Virus record (IMG/VR): IMGVR_UViG_3300020204_000142
Coordinates: 1 to 40,846 of that record
Reading direction: 5' to 3' (one strand)
From: a virus
Length of the DNA: 40,846 nt
The position numbers and the translations under genes are program-made. Below, in pieces: positions 1 through 9,535 of the stretch (its first letter is position 1; each line of letters starts with the position of its first letter). The notes below the pieces were generated by a model, which was given only the letters and a program-made list of their open reading frames with translations, was not told the DNA's origin and did no database searches.

Positions 1-1
1 A

Positions 2-28
2 ACCAAGAAAGAAACCCAGAAGGACTAG
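2..28 (+). CDS. possible 3' end of an upstream virion gene
   Basis: All three plus-strand frames are open at the window edge and stop at 28, 51 and 62. The frame ending at 28 gives a short Lys/Glu/Gln-rich tail (TKKETQKD), similar in character to the charged C-terminus of the next gene. That is the only reason to prefer it. The upstream gene lies outside the window, so no product can be assigned. Confidence 0.25.
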   Translation, partial: TKKETQKD

Positions 29-38
29 CTTACTGGGT
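14..38 (-). terminator. hairpin with T-rich tail on the minus strand
   Basis: ACCCAG-AAG pairs with CTT-a-CTGGGT around the 6-nt loop GACTAG, giving a 9-bp stem with one bulge. On the minus strand the stem is followed by TTTCTTTCTT, so it resembles an intrinsic terminator for minus-strand transcripts. On the plus strand no T-run follows. It could also be an mRNA processing site in the intergenic space before the gene at 114. No test of function is possible here. Confidence 0.3.
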
Positions 39-113
39 CTCCGGGTGGTAGCTTCAAGGTAGCATGGCGCGACTCTCTACGCAAGTGCTAACTACGTCCC
101 AAGGAGAACTACT

Positions 114-3100
114 ATGGCCCGCGAATACTCGTCCGTACCAGAAAAAGACCTAGCCGCAGGCATCAATCAGCAAGCACCCGAAGACTCCATCCCCGCAGGC
201 TTTGTCGAGCATGCCATCAATGTGGACTTCAACTCGGAAGGCTTGGTCGAGAAACGTGCAGGCTTCCGAAACTACCTCGGCAATCTGCCCATCCGTATAG
301 CCGCAGTTAAGCAAGTCAGTGGCAGCCCTGGCCAGATTGTCTTCAACCTGACAAGCAGCGAGCATCCAAACCAAGATGTAGACTTAACTAACGTGCCGCC
401 CGGCCCCATCCTCGTCGTGGGCAGAACAAGTACAAGCCTGACAGAGTTTGGAAGTACTTACACTTTTCAGTACTACCCTACATTTGAGTCAAATCCACGC
501 AAAGTAATTCCTGCCACAGTCGCAGGAAGTCTCAGCTTTCCGCAGGCAGAACATGGCTTTAGTACAAACAATCTATTCGTAGGTGTGACACAAAGCCTCA
601 GTCAGACAAACAAAGATAACCAGCAGCTCTTCCTGAATGGAATCGAGATTAACACAACTACCGCAGATATTACTCTGCCTTACGATAATAAAGATGGCTC
701 AATCAGCACATTTGTATATGCAATCGCTGCACAAGGTGCCGGTACAGGTTACTCTAAGACGGCAACGGGAACTACCATTAGTATCCTTGGAACTGAGCAT
801 AACCTTAATACATTCAATATTCTGTGCCGAGTTTACCAGGTCGAGGCAGGCTTTTTGAAGGAAGTCATTCCTGCCGAAGTTACCGTCAACGAGAATAACG
901 GAGATGTGCTTGTAACCTTTTCCGAAAGCAATACATATAAGGTTCTTCTCTACGCGGCCCCTGTAGCTCAGCAATTTATTGACTCAGTCATTCCTGGAGC
1001 TACGCCCGGCAGTGGCGGTTCCTTCACCATCCCAGACCTTGAACAAGACTTCATCTTTCTTGACTGTTATCTGCGGGATGCTGTGACTGGAGTCCTAACC
1101 AAGGTCATGCCCGACGAAGTGAAAATTGACTCATTTACATCAACGGCTACGATTGAATTCTATAACCCATTCACGCAGGAAGCAAACATTGTCTTCTGCT
1201 GGGAATATGCCAGAGTCAAGACAGCCACACTGACAGTCACAGCCAACACTTCCATTGCCGCAAACTTTGAGGATGGCCAACCTGAGCTATCCATCTATGG
1301 CCTCGTGGCAGAGGAATTATTTCCGGCCAAAGAATCTCCCCGCAGTGGATGGATTCAGCATATCGACACCTACAAATCGGAAGGCTACAATACTGTCGTG
1401 GCGGGAATGGGATGGAATCTCTTCCAAGCCACCAAACAGGCCGATGCTGCATCGTATCTCAAGTCTACAGTGTTCTACCCTTCCCTGCGTGCCAGAGCGC
1501 GTTCCTCGGCCTTCCTTGGCCCTCTTTTCCACGAGCTAGTAGAAACTGAGTCAGAGATTGTTAGGACACGCGGGGCAGTCACCTTCGAGGGTGGTGCATC
1601 CGGCTGGGCAAAGGTGGACGGCATCGCTTGGTCCGAGGATGACCAAGGCTACTGGATTACAGTAGACACACCTGACAGACAGAATGTGACTAAGCCTGGA
1701 CAACCTCTCGTTGTATCCTTCACAGAGACGACTCGTTGGGGCGACCTGCTCAGCATCCGTGGGGCAGAACTTAAAGCCTTTGATGGAGAATGGCCAGTCT
1801 GGGAAGTGGATGACACAGTCGTAAACAAATACAAGGTGCTCATCAAGCCAGGCTTCACCTCGGCAGACTACGACTGTCTTAACTCCGGTGAAGCAGGAAT
1901 CTTCACTGACCGCTTTGTAATTGACCACCGTCCATTGCTCACAGCTGGTGATACGGTTACAGCACAATCCTTCCCGCAAGGAACACAGCTTGGCTACATC
2001 GGAACAGACCGCTCTGCCAATCCTTACCTGTACGTCTCAGGAGCAGTCGAGGAGATTCAGGTAGCCAATGGACAGCTTATCAGTCTTGGCCGCAATTCTA
2101 AGTATTGCTTCGGTCCACGCACCGCAGATGGACAGATACGCGCCTTCAATAACATAGTCGTCGCTATGCGTGGCGACAGTATCCTTGTTGCAGGCCGTGC
2201 CAATCCTACTGAAATTAGGTACATAGTCAGTCAAGAGATAAGTGGAATTACTGCAGAAGTTGTCGGAGAAGTGCTAACGCTGACAAGTGTAACCAATGCA
2301 CGTCAATTCTCGGTCGGACAACGTGTACTCCTGCATGACTTGGGCTACGACGGGCACGAATTTGAAGTAACAGAGATTGGTATTGATAATACTACGCTGA
2401 CACTTGCAGCGCCCGGTGTACGGGACATGGCTCCTCTTTCTAGCTGCAAGATTCTTCCGCAGCTCGAATTCCGAGAGATTGTAAGCATCGCCGACGATGC
2501 CTTCAACCGCAATACATTCACAGTCGAGGGACGTTGGGAAGCCATTGAAAAGCCGCAGATTGACTTAGCAAATGCTACCCTCTACAACGCAGTAGACGAA
2601 CGCATGACAGAACACTTCAAGTCTGACGAATACGGAACACAGTCAGTCATACGCTCGACAATGAGCCAGAACAATCTTTACCTGACGAACGGCAAGGACC
2701 CAATTCAGAAGTTTGATGGTCTGCACATTTATCGTGCAGGAGTGCCTCGCTGGAATCCTCAATTGTTTGTGCGCATACAAAAGACAGCAGGCAGTATTGC
2801 AAATGAAGGAACTTGTTGGTACTATTTCCGTCTAGGTGGACGTGACTCTAATGGTAACTTTGTCGTAGGCGCAAGTACAGGAGTAGAGGATTACAAGGTA
2901 GTATTGCCGAACAATACGTCATCTATCCATCTTCGCCTGGTCGGTCTGCCTGTCTGGGATAACTACGATTTTGAGAAACTAACTGTACAAATCTATCGTA
3001 CGGAAGTCTTTGCAAATAATACACCAATTGCGCCATTCTACCTCGTCGGCGAGTTGGAGATGCCGCAGACAAAAGGTGCAGGTTATCTTGACTTCATTGA

Positions 3101-5180
3101 TACAGAATCGAATAGTACCATTGTGCGTTTGCCACGGGATGGCGACTTAAATGCGACTGCCGGAGGTTCCTTGCTTGGTACAACCCTCAGTGAGCCATTG
3201 CGTGCTAAGTACATGACGGCATTGAATAATAGAATTATCTTGGCTAATCTTCGTGGTTATCAATCTCTGGAGTTTCGCTTTGCTAAAGCAAATGCTTCTG
3301 CCAAATTCTCTGATTTTGCTGGCAAAATATTTTCCATTTACAATGACTCGAATACTGTCGGCATAGCTACGGACATTCAGCACAAACTCTCCTTTCAATA
3401 TACCACGTACACGGGAGACGACGAACCTGACAATGTGGTTAAGACTGGAACGGAAAACTTTACTACCGCAAATCATATAAGATTTCCTTGTACTGTACCC
3501 GGACATGTGCAGGTTAAAGACTGGGTTTACTTAGCCGAAGTGAAGAATACTCCAGCACATAACGGTGATACCTTTGGGCTTGGTTGGTACCAGGTAACAA
3601 CCATAGATGAAAACAGAGCGTGGTTTGAAGTGTACGCTCCTTATGACGGAACCAATCCAGCCAAGATTGATGTAAACCATGCTGTCTTCCGTACAAGCAC
3701 AGCTCCCTTTGGCACAGTACCAATCTTGCTACATCTGCATGACAATAACTTTGAGTACAAGGATGCTAATGCGGATTCCATCCTGACAATCACACACCGC
3801 ACAGCTGCTGCAATCAATTGCGTAACACGTATGGTCAACTCTAACCTGACTGGACAAGAGACGTTTAAGCCTTGGATTATGGCAGATGCAGGCGGGGAGT
3901 TTGACCTGGGTACACTCCGTTTGCGTAAACCAAAGGACGGAACTAGCTTCTCAATTAGTTTTCCTGTTAACTTCCTGGCAAGTGACCTGTTTGTCATTTA
4001 TCGTGGCCTACAATATAGTGGCGCAACAACTCTGGACAGTTTAGCTTCCGTATTTCCGAGCCGTGTCATTTGTTCCTATCCAAACTTTCCTGAAGTATTT
4101 AACAAAGCAAGTCAACGACTTATTACAGCAAAAGATGAAGATTCAAATTTGCCTATTGATGTAAACGCTGCAGATGGCCAAGAGATTACTGGCATAATCC
4201 CCTTCTTCGGTGAGTCGGCTTTCGGTCAGGCAACCCGAGAATCCTTGCTTGTTGTCTTCAAAACTAACTCTATTTATCTAGTAAATATTAAGGTAGATAG
4301 AGTCTCTGGTATAGCAGACAATGAGGTCCAGAAGATTGAGTCGCAGGGACTTGGATGCACAGCCCCTTATTCGATTGCCCCGACTAAGGACGGCATCATG
4401 TTTGCCAATGAGTCAGGCATCTATAAGTTGACTCGGCAATTGACGGTCGAACCTCTCGGACAATTTGTGGACCGCATCTGGCGAAAAGAAGTAGACCTTG
4501 CACAACTCACGCTTGCGCAGGGACACCATTTCGGCGTAGGACGACAATACAAGCTAAGCGTTCCACTGCAGGACGCTAAGAATAACTCAGACGTACTTGT
4601 CTACGAACACACCCGCGAATCACGTGGACAACCGGGAGCATGGGGACGCTACGTGAATCACGAGGCTACAGGCTGGGCTAACTTGCTCGACGAAGAATTC
4701 TTTGGCACGGTGCATGGCCGTGTCTGTACACGCAATAAGTCTGCGACACGATGGGACTTCTCTGACCGTGGCGACGCAGTTGTGGCGACCGTAGACCTGC
4801 GTCCGAATGACCTGGGCATCCCGAATATTCGCAAGCGTCTCTTGCACTTGAGCGTTCATTTCCGTAATCCGCAGGAAGAGGGACTGAACATCAGTCAAGA
4901 AAGCACGACTGTGGCTCTGGCTACAGATTTGTATGAAGACTACTACGAGTGTAACAAGTATGAATCGCAGGGACTTTTTGCTAAGACAGGTATCTCTGAC
5001 TTGGGTTTACTAAAGGGAGAAACTATCCGCTTCAGTGTACCGACAAGCAAAGCTGTACAGTTCCAGCCCCGCATTGAGAATGCTGGCCTCTATGAGACCC
5101 TGCAATTCTCGGGTGTAACTTACAGGGTTTCTGCAATGACTACGAAGGGGACGAAGGAAGCCAAGGATACTGAGAAGTGA
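114..5180 (+). CDS. tail tubular / stabilisation-like virion protein (1688 aa)
   Basis: Probable tail tube or tail nozzle protein. The N-terminus carries a motif seen in podoviral tail tubular B and P22 gp10-type stabilisation proteins, in which a virion protein announces a reading like 'EGLVEKRAGF' about 40 residues in. Near the C-terminus (about residues 1360-1450) the segment GESAFGQATRESLLVVFKTN and the following SIYLV, GLGCTAPYSIAPTKDGIMFAN and GIYKL stretches resemble the beta-propeller-like region of that family. The rest is mostly beta-rich with few predicted helices. At 1688 aa it is far longer than T7 gp12 (about 800 aa), so extra domains are probably inserted in the N-terminal half (residues 80-500). 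The start is supported by AAGGAG 8 bases upstream. The family call is from motif resemblance only. Confidence 0.6.
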   Translation: MAREYSSVPEKDLAAGINQQAPEDSIPAGFVEHAINVDFNSEGLVEKRAGFRNYLGNLPIRIAAVKQVSGSPGQIVFNLTSSEHPNQDVDLTNVPPGPILVVGRTSTSLTEFGSTYTFQYYPTFESNPRKVIPATVAGSLSFPQAEHGFSTNNLFVGVTQSLSQTNKDNQQLFLNGIEINTTTADITLPYDNKDGSISTFVYAIAAQGAGTGYSKTATGTTISILGTEHNLNTFNILCRVYQVEAGFLKEVIPAEVTVNENNGDVLVTFSESNTYKVLLYAAPVAQQFIDSVIPGATPGSGGSFTIPDLEQDFIFLDCYLRDAVTGVLTKVMPDEVKIDSFTSTATIEFYNPFTQEANIVFCWEYARVKTATLTVTANTSIAANFEDGQPELSIYGLVAEELFPAKESPRSGWIQHIDTYKSEGYNTVVAGMGWNLFQATKQADAASYLKSTVFYPSLRARARSSAFLGPLFHELVETESEIVRTRGAVTFEGGASGWAKVDGIAWSEDDQGYWITVDTPDRQNVTKPGQPLVVSFTETTRWGDLLSIRGAELKAFDGEWPVWEVDDTVVNKYKVLIKPGFTSADYDCLNSGEAGIFTDRFVIDHRPLLTAGDTVTAQSFPQGTQLGYIGTDRSANPYLYVSGAVEEIQVANGQLISLGRNSKYCFGPRTADGQIRAFNNIVVAMRGDSILVAGRANPTEIRYIVSQEISGITAEVVGEVLTLTSVTNARQFSVGQRVLLHDLGYDGHEFEVTEIGIDNTTLTLAAPGVRDMAPLSSCKILPQLEFREIVSIADDAFNRNTFTVEGRWEAIEKPQIDLANATLYNAVDERMTEHFKSDEYGTQSVIRSTMSQNNLYLTNGKDPIQKFDGLHIYRAGVPRWNPQLFVRIQKTAGSIANEGTCWYYFRLGGRDSNGNFVVGASTGVEDYKVVLPNNTSSIHLRLVGLPVWDNYDFEKLTVQIYRTEVFANNTPIAPFYLVGELEMPQTKGAGYLDFIDTESNSTIVRLPRDGDLNATAGGSLLGTTLSEPLRAKYMTALNNRIILANLRGYQSLEFRFAKANASAKFSDFAGKIFSIYNDSNTVGIATDIQHKLSFQYTTYTGDDEPDNVVKTGTENFTTANHIRFPCTVPGHVQVKDWVYLAEVKNTPAHNGDTFGLGWYQVTTIDENRAWFEVYAPYDGTNPAKIDVNHAVFRTSTAPFGTVPILLHLHDNNFEYKDANADSILTITHRTAAAINCVTRMVNSNLTGQETFKPWIMADAGGEFDLGTLRLRKPKDGTSFSISFPVNFLASDLFVIYRGLQYSGATTLDSLASVFPSRVICSYPNFPEVFNKASQRLITAKDEDSNLPIDVNAADGQEITGIIPFFGESAFGQATRESLLVVFKTNSIYLVNIKVDRVSGIADNEVQKIESQGLGCTAPYSIAPTKDGIMFANESGIYKLTRQLTVEPLGQFVDRIWRKEVDLAQLTLAQGHHFGVGRQYKLSVPLQDAKNNSDVLVYEHTRESRGQPGAWGRYVNHEATGWANLLDEEFFGTVHGRVCTRNKSATRWDFSDRGDAVVATVDLRPNDLGIPNIRKRLLHLSVHFRNPQEEGLNISQESTTVALATDLYEDYYECNKYESQGLFAKTGISDLGLLKGETIRFSVPTSKAVQFQPRIENAGLYETLQFSGVTYRVSAMTTKGTKEAKDTEK

Positions 5181-5232
5181 CTTGATTTTCCAGTCTCTTT
5201 TAGATAAGCTACTCCAGAAGTGAGGTGAAAGC

Positions 5233-7635
5233 ATGGCCGATGGCTCCAGTACATTAGCCCGCATCCAGGGCCAAGGACTTGTAGAGACAACCACCAAGGA
5301 TGCAGAACTTGGCGGAGCAGCCCTTGCCGTCACCCCGGCTGGCGCTGAGATGCAGGGCCGTGGTCCTGACTCAGTCAAGATGGCCGGAACCCAGCCATCC
5401 AAGGTGAATGCCCTCCGGGTAGCCATGCAGGACGTAGGCTCGCGCCGTCTCGGTGCCCTGCGTGAAATGGCACGGCCAGAACTAAAAGAAGACGCACGAG
5501 TCAGTGTGCTGCGCAACGCGAGTGTGCTTGGCCGCATCGACGAATCCATGTCTGCCTACATCAATAAAACACTGCAAGCCGCTTTTACTCAAAATATTTT
5601 GGCAAAGGAAAATCAGGGAGCAAAACTAAAAAGTACAGTCTACTCGAAAGAGGACACTAAACGAAACTCCTTGCTTGTTTCTATCGCAAAGCTCAACAGC
5701 ACGACAGCCACAGGTGTAGATTTAGACAACGCCATTAAGATAATCAATGATGCCCTTGCCTCAGTAGGTGCAGGCGCAGTCAAATTGACCAAGGACACAC
5801 CGCCAAGTACCAATGCTCAATTGATTGCAACAAACCTTTTTGAGAATCTTACACCAGAGCAAATGACTAAGGGCTTTGCAGATTCAGTAGCTAAGGCAAA
5901 AAAATCTATACAAATCGACGATTTCCTCAAATCCGACGATGCAAAACTCTTTGCGGAAGGTAATGGTCTCACAAATACGGAAGCACTAAAGGCGCTTATA
6001 GCGTCCATTGTACCCAAAGATTCAGATTTGTCAAAGATGGAGTTGGGAGACCTGACTTCCGCAATTCAGACTTGGCGGCAAGAGAATTTCAAGGATGTGT
6101 CTGAATACCAGAAGACTTTAGCTGACCCTGGTGCATCTTATGCGCAGCGTCAATTGGCCCTCGAGAATCTGCGCAGACTGGGCAAGGTAGGCGTCCTCGC
6201 TGCAGACCAGAAGGTAGGTGACCTGGATGCCCAGATGCAGGATGGCGACGTAGTCAACATTGACAATGAGCAGTTCGAGATTTCAGAATTCTTTACTGCG
6301 CCAGAAAAGTTGGCTCAACTCAAGGGCTGGCTAGACAAACCGGCGACAGCTCCTGCCTCACTCAAGACATGGATTGAGACTAACAGGGATGCAATCCAGA
6401 ATAAGGTAAACGAGATTAGCCCAGATTTGCAGAAGCTTGCCAACACAGTCGAAACAAATATGCAGACACTCAAGCTGCCAGACAATGTTCAGCTAGACTC
6501 CGGTACAGCGGAATTCTTCTTCGGTGACTTGACTAAACCTACAATTGCAGCCAAGACTGTGCCAGACAAGTACAAACTTCTCCAGGATGCGACCACTGGT
6601 CCTGTAATGATAACACTTCTCAATCGCTTGAAGACTATCGGAAATGGCCTCGATGGCAAGCTGATGTTTAAGAATTTGACTGTAGACCAATTGAAGACTA
6701 TCGTAAATACAGGCAGTGTAGAGCAATATGTTGACAATGCAATTAAACAAAAACGAGCACTAGACTTCTTGGCCAACTTGCCTGCGCCTGCACCTGCGGA
6801 GGCAAAGGCATCTACTGCACAAACTATTGATGAAAAGACTTTTGCAAATAGTTTCCGTCTTCTTTTGAGTGATAGGGGATTAAATCTGGAGGATGCAGGC
6901 ATAAGCATCTCTCGCCTGGCTGGAAAGAATCTGGGGGAATTTGCAGACATCTTTAAGCAAGCAGGGCTGAGTGACCTATTGGCTGAAGGGAAGTTAAACA
7001 TCACTACACTCAAGGCAAAAATTAAAGACTTCGCAGATGGCGATGCAAACTCTCTAATCTCCGGAGATACGTTTAATACACTAAAAGAATACCTTAACAA
7101 TAAAGTTATGGGCGGAATTCGCAACGCCCTTTCTCAGCCTACCTTAAATCCAGACTGGAAAAAGATGCCAGGCTCTGCTAAAGAGCGTGATTCTTTATTC
7201 CAGAAATCAAAGAATGAACGCAATCCAAAAGATGTGCTTGCAGAAAAAGAGAATCTGCGTAATACAATTGGCGGCGAGAATCATAATAACTGGGAAGACT
7301 ACAAGAATAAAAGAAACGCATACCCTAGTGAGGCAGCATTCTTTAGAAATACACCAACGGAATACCGCGATTCTAGTGTTTATTTAGACCGATACAGCGT
7401 TCAAATAGAAGCACACGCAGCGGCGGAAAAAAAATGGGAGGAATCTCAGGCGCGTTTTGATGCAGCAAATAATGACTGGAATTCCTATAGGGATAATCTG
7501 CCACAAACAGAAAAAGACTATCGGGACCGCTTCAATGCTTGGTTTGATGAGTACCAAAGCACCATGAACACCGATAATGACAATTTACAAAAACGCTATA
7601 CACGTCTTAGCAATATCATTGGAGGAATGGGCTAA
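5233..7635 (+). CDS. putative internal virion (ejection) protein, 800 aa
   Basis: No family recognised. The protein is rich in Ala, Lys, Asp, Asn and Leu and looks largely alpha-helical. It lacks a signal peptide or membrane segment. The last 120 residues are very polar, with Tyr/Asn/Arg-rich helices that look like coiled coil. Codon use becomes clearly more A+T-rich from about 7090 on, suggesting that the C-terminal part has a different history. It follows the tail gene after 52 bp, has GAGGTG before the ATG, and overlaps the next gene by one base (TAATG). Position between the tail gene and the large coiled-coil proteins suggests a virion or ejection protein; this is inference from context. 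Confidence 0.55.
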   Translation: MADGSSTLARIQGQGLVETTTKDAELGGAALAVTPAGAEMQGRGPDSVKMAGTQPSKVNALRVAMQDVGSRRLGALREMARPELKEDARVSVLRNASVLGRIDESMSAYINKTLQAAFTQNILAKENQGAKLKSTVYSKEDTKRNSLLVSIAKLNSTTATGVDLDNAIKIINDALASVGAGAVKLTKDTPPSTNAQLIATNLFENLTPEQMTKGFADSVAKAKKSIQIDDFLKSDDAKLFAEGNGLTNTEALKALIASIVPKDSDLSKMELGDLTSAIQTWRQENFKDVSEYQKTLADPGASYAQRQLALENLRRLGKVGVLAADQKVGDLDAQMQDGDVVNIDNEQFEISEFFTAPEKLAQLKGWLDKPATAPASLKTWIETNRDAIQNKVNEISPDLQKLANTVETNMQTLKLPDNVQLDSGTAEFFFGDLTKPTIAAKTVPDKYKLLQDATTGPVMITLLNRLKTIGNGLDGKLMFKNLTVDQLKTIVNTGSVEQYVDNAIKQKRALDFLANLPAPAPAEAKASTAQTIDEKTFANSFRLLLSDRGLNLEDAGISISRLAGKNLGEFADIFKQAGLSDLLAEGKLNITTLKAKIKDFADGDANSLISGDTFNTLKEYLNNKVMGGIRNALSQPTLNPDWKKMPGSAKERDSLFQKSKNERNPKDVLAEKENLRNTIGGENHNNWEDYKNKRNAYPSEAAFFRNTPTEYRDSSVYLDRYSVQIEAHAAAEKKWEESQARFDAANNDWNSYRDNLPQTEKDYRDRFNAWFDEYQSTMNTDNDNLQKRYTRLSNIIGGMG

Positions 7636-8594
7636 TGGCTCTACTTGACCAAGTTAAGAAAAGTCTTACCTCAGGATTCCAGCTTCCTCAGTTTGGCCAG
7701 TCGGAGAGTCTCAAACAATTGCAGGCCGCGACTGCGGGACGTGAAGTAGTCGGCGGAGAAGGCGGCCCACAGCAAGGTTCCATGGCCGAGATGGTCGCCG
7801 CAGCTGCAGCGCAACAACAACAAAAAGAAGATGTACTGCAGGGCCAGGTAGCAGCCGCAGGACTTGAGCAGCAGGCCAAGGAACAGGAGCAGCAATTCCG
7901 TCAGAAAGAAGCAATGCTTGATGAGCAGGCCCTTAATAGCAGACAACAGATGCTTAACAAGACACAGGAAATTTTGCAGGACTTCAGCCAGCGCCGTGAG
8001 GAACTGGACTTCCGCGAGGACAGTGCGCGTGTCCAATATGCCATGACTTCCATGCGCATGAGCAATGATGACTACCTGGACAGGCTCGAGGCAGAAGCTG
8101 CACGTTCACGCCTCGATGACCAAACTGCCTTTGAGTGGGAACTAACGCAGAGCATTTTCAGAGATGAGTTTGAGATATTCAAGAATGACCTCTCCTTCCG
8201 CTCTGCCATGAATGCAGATGAGCGTTCCTTCAAGGAATACATTGCAGAGATTGACATCAACCAAGCCATCCAACTTGCGGCAATGCAGACAGAAGCCGCC
8301 GAAACCTCAGCACAATATCAGGCATACGGAAACATTGCATCAGGCGTAGTCAAGGCTGGTACTGTTGCAGTCGGTTCTTATCTTGAAAAGAAACAAAATG
8401 AAGAAAAACAAGAGACAGGCTCGAGCAATATAGGTGCTTTGCGTGAGATGGAAAATCAGCCTCCGCCCGCTCTGGGAGGTTTTGCTCCAGTCAACGATAT
8501 TAAGGATGAGAATTTTTTCAGAGAGAACCTTAGCTCAACAGGAAGACCTAGATTTAGTACCAAAAGTAATATAAATTTAAGTGACTTGGACTGA
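7635..8594 (+). CDS. Gln-rich coiled-coil virion protein (319 aa), T7 gp14-like layout
   Basis: Residues 50-230 are dominated by Gln, Glu, Ala and Arg in long helices that look like coiled coil (QQQQKE, EQQAKEQEQQF). A small hydrophobic, Gly/Val-rich segment follows near residue 235 (IASGVVKAGTVAVGSYL), and then a polar, probably disordered tail. Coiled coil followed by a short membrane-active segment is the layout of podoviral ejection proteins such as T7 gp14, but I see no direct sequence match. The ATG shares one base with the upstream stop codon (TAATG). The gene resembles its downstream neighbour in layout and composition, so the two may be distant paralogs. Confidence 0.55.
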   Translation: MALLDQVKKSLTSGFQLPQFGQSESLKQLQAATAGREVVGGEGGPQQGSMAEMVAAAAAQQQQKEDVLQGQVAAAGLEQQAKEQEQQFRQKEAMLDEQALNSRQQMLNKTQEILQDFSQRREELDFREDSARVQYAMTSMRMSNDDYLDRLEAEAARSRLDDQTAFEWELTQSIFRDEFEIFKNDLSFRSAMNADERSFKEYIAEIDINQAIQLAAMQTEAAETSAQYQAYGNIASGVVKAGTVAVGSYLEKKQNEEKQETGSSNIGALREMENQPPPALGGFAPVNDIKDENFFRENLSSTGRPRFSTKSNINLSDLD

Positions 8595-8607
8595 GGAGAA
8601 TAGATTC

Positions 8608-9534
8608 ATGGCTACGCCCAAAACTTCACAACTAGCCAATCTAGCTCAGCAATTCCCTTCTATGGCTGCTCAGGGTCAGCAGATTCAACAAAGCTCTGCT
8701 GCACTGGCCGCAGCTGAAGCTGTGCGCAAACAGGCCGCGACTGGCCAGCGTGTAAGCGCGAGCGATATGGGGGCACAGCTCTACACTGCCCAAGCTGCAG
8801 CTGCACGTGAGGCTCAGCAGAAGGTTCAGAAGGGTGCCATGCAAGTTGGGCAGCTCGAGCTGCAACAACAGGCCATGCAAAAACAACAGATTCTAGCAGA
8901 CAGACAGCTTGGCCAGCAACAGCAAGTGCGCAAGAATGAACAGATTCTGACAGAACTAAGTGGCGATATTAAGACTAAACTATACGATAAGGCCATGAAG
9001 TTTAACAAGGATGAGCTAGGCAGGACGCAATGGCAAACAAGCCAGCTAATGGATTACCAGCTTCGCAAATCACAGAGATGGCAAGACTATCGGCAGATGG
9101 AGACCAAGGTAGGTCAGATGCAGAAACGCAGAATGACTGTCCTTAAAACTGCCCAAGCGCAGATTCAGCAAGCAATGCAGCAAGAGTTTGCCAAGAGTGA
9201 AGCCGTAGCTGACAGAGAATTGCAGGCAAGACTAACTAAAGTTAAGGCAGAAATTGATGAGCGCATCCGCAAAGCCCAGGCAGAGGCCGCTGAGCAGGCC
9301 GCAGCCTGGACAACCGGAGGTCAGATTATTGGCACTGTACTCGGTGCTGCTGCTGGTATGGCCATCACAGCAGCCACAGCCGGTGTCGGCGCTGCAGCTA
9401 TTGCTAAAGGTGGTATGCTTGGCGCAAATATCGGCGGCTCACTCGGTGCCGGTATCGGAGGTCTTGCCAAACCAAAGGCAAACATATATCAACCAAGTCG
9501 GGAAGAAGTTCGCGGCATGATAAGGAGACGATGA
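8608..9534 (+). CDS. Gln-rich coiled-coil virion protein with Gly/Ala membrane-like C-terminus (308 aa)
   Basis: Residues 1-235 are Gln/Ala/Lys-rich helix, probably coiled coil. Residues 236-290 are a Gly/Ala-rich hydrophobic stretch (for example GTVLGAAAGMAITAATAGVG) that could insert in a membrane. A short basic tail ends in MIRRR. This fits a pore-forming ejection protein that forms a conduit across the cell envelope. I chose the ATG at 8608, preceded by GAGGAG, over an in-frame GTG at 8581 that lies inside the upstream gene and lacks a binding site. The stop overlaps the ribosome-binding region of the next gene. Confidence 0.6.
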   Translation: MATPKTSQLANLAQQFPSMAAQGQQIQQSSAALAAAEAVRKQAATGQRVSASDMGAQLYTAQAAAAREAQQKVQKGAMQVGQLELQQQAMQKQQILADRQLGQQQQVRKNEQILTELSGDIKTKLYDKAMKFNKDELGRTQWQTSQLMDYQLRKSQRWQDYRQMETKVGQMQKRRMTVLKTAQAQIQQAMQQEFAKSEAVADRELQARLTKVKAEIDERIRKAQAEAAEQAAAWTTGGQIIGTVLGAAAGMAITAATAGVGAAAIAKGGMLGANIGGSLGAGIGGLAKPKANIYQPSREEVRGMIRRR

Positions 9535-9535
9535 G

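Noticed and set aside
6489-7124. 211-aa minus-strand reading frame
   Set aside because: Antisense shadow of the 800-aa virion gene, with Ser/Leu/Phe-rich composition and no ribosome-binding site.
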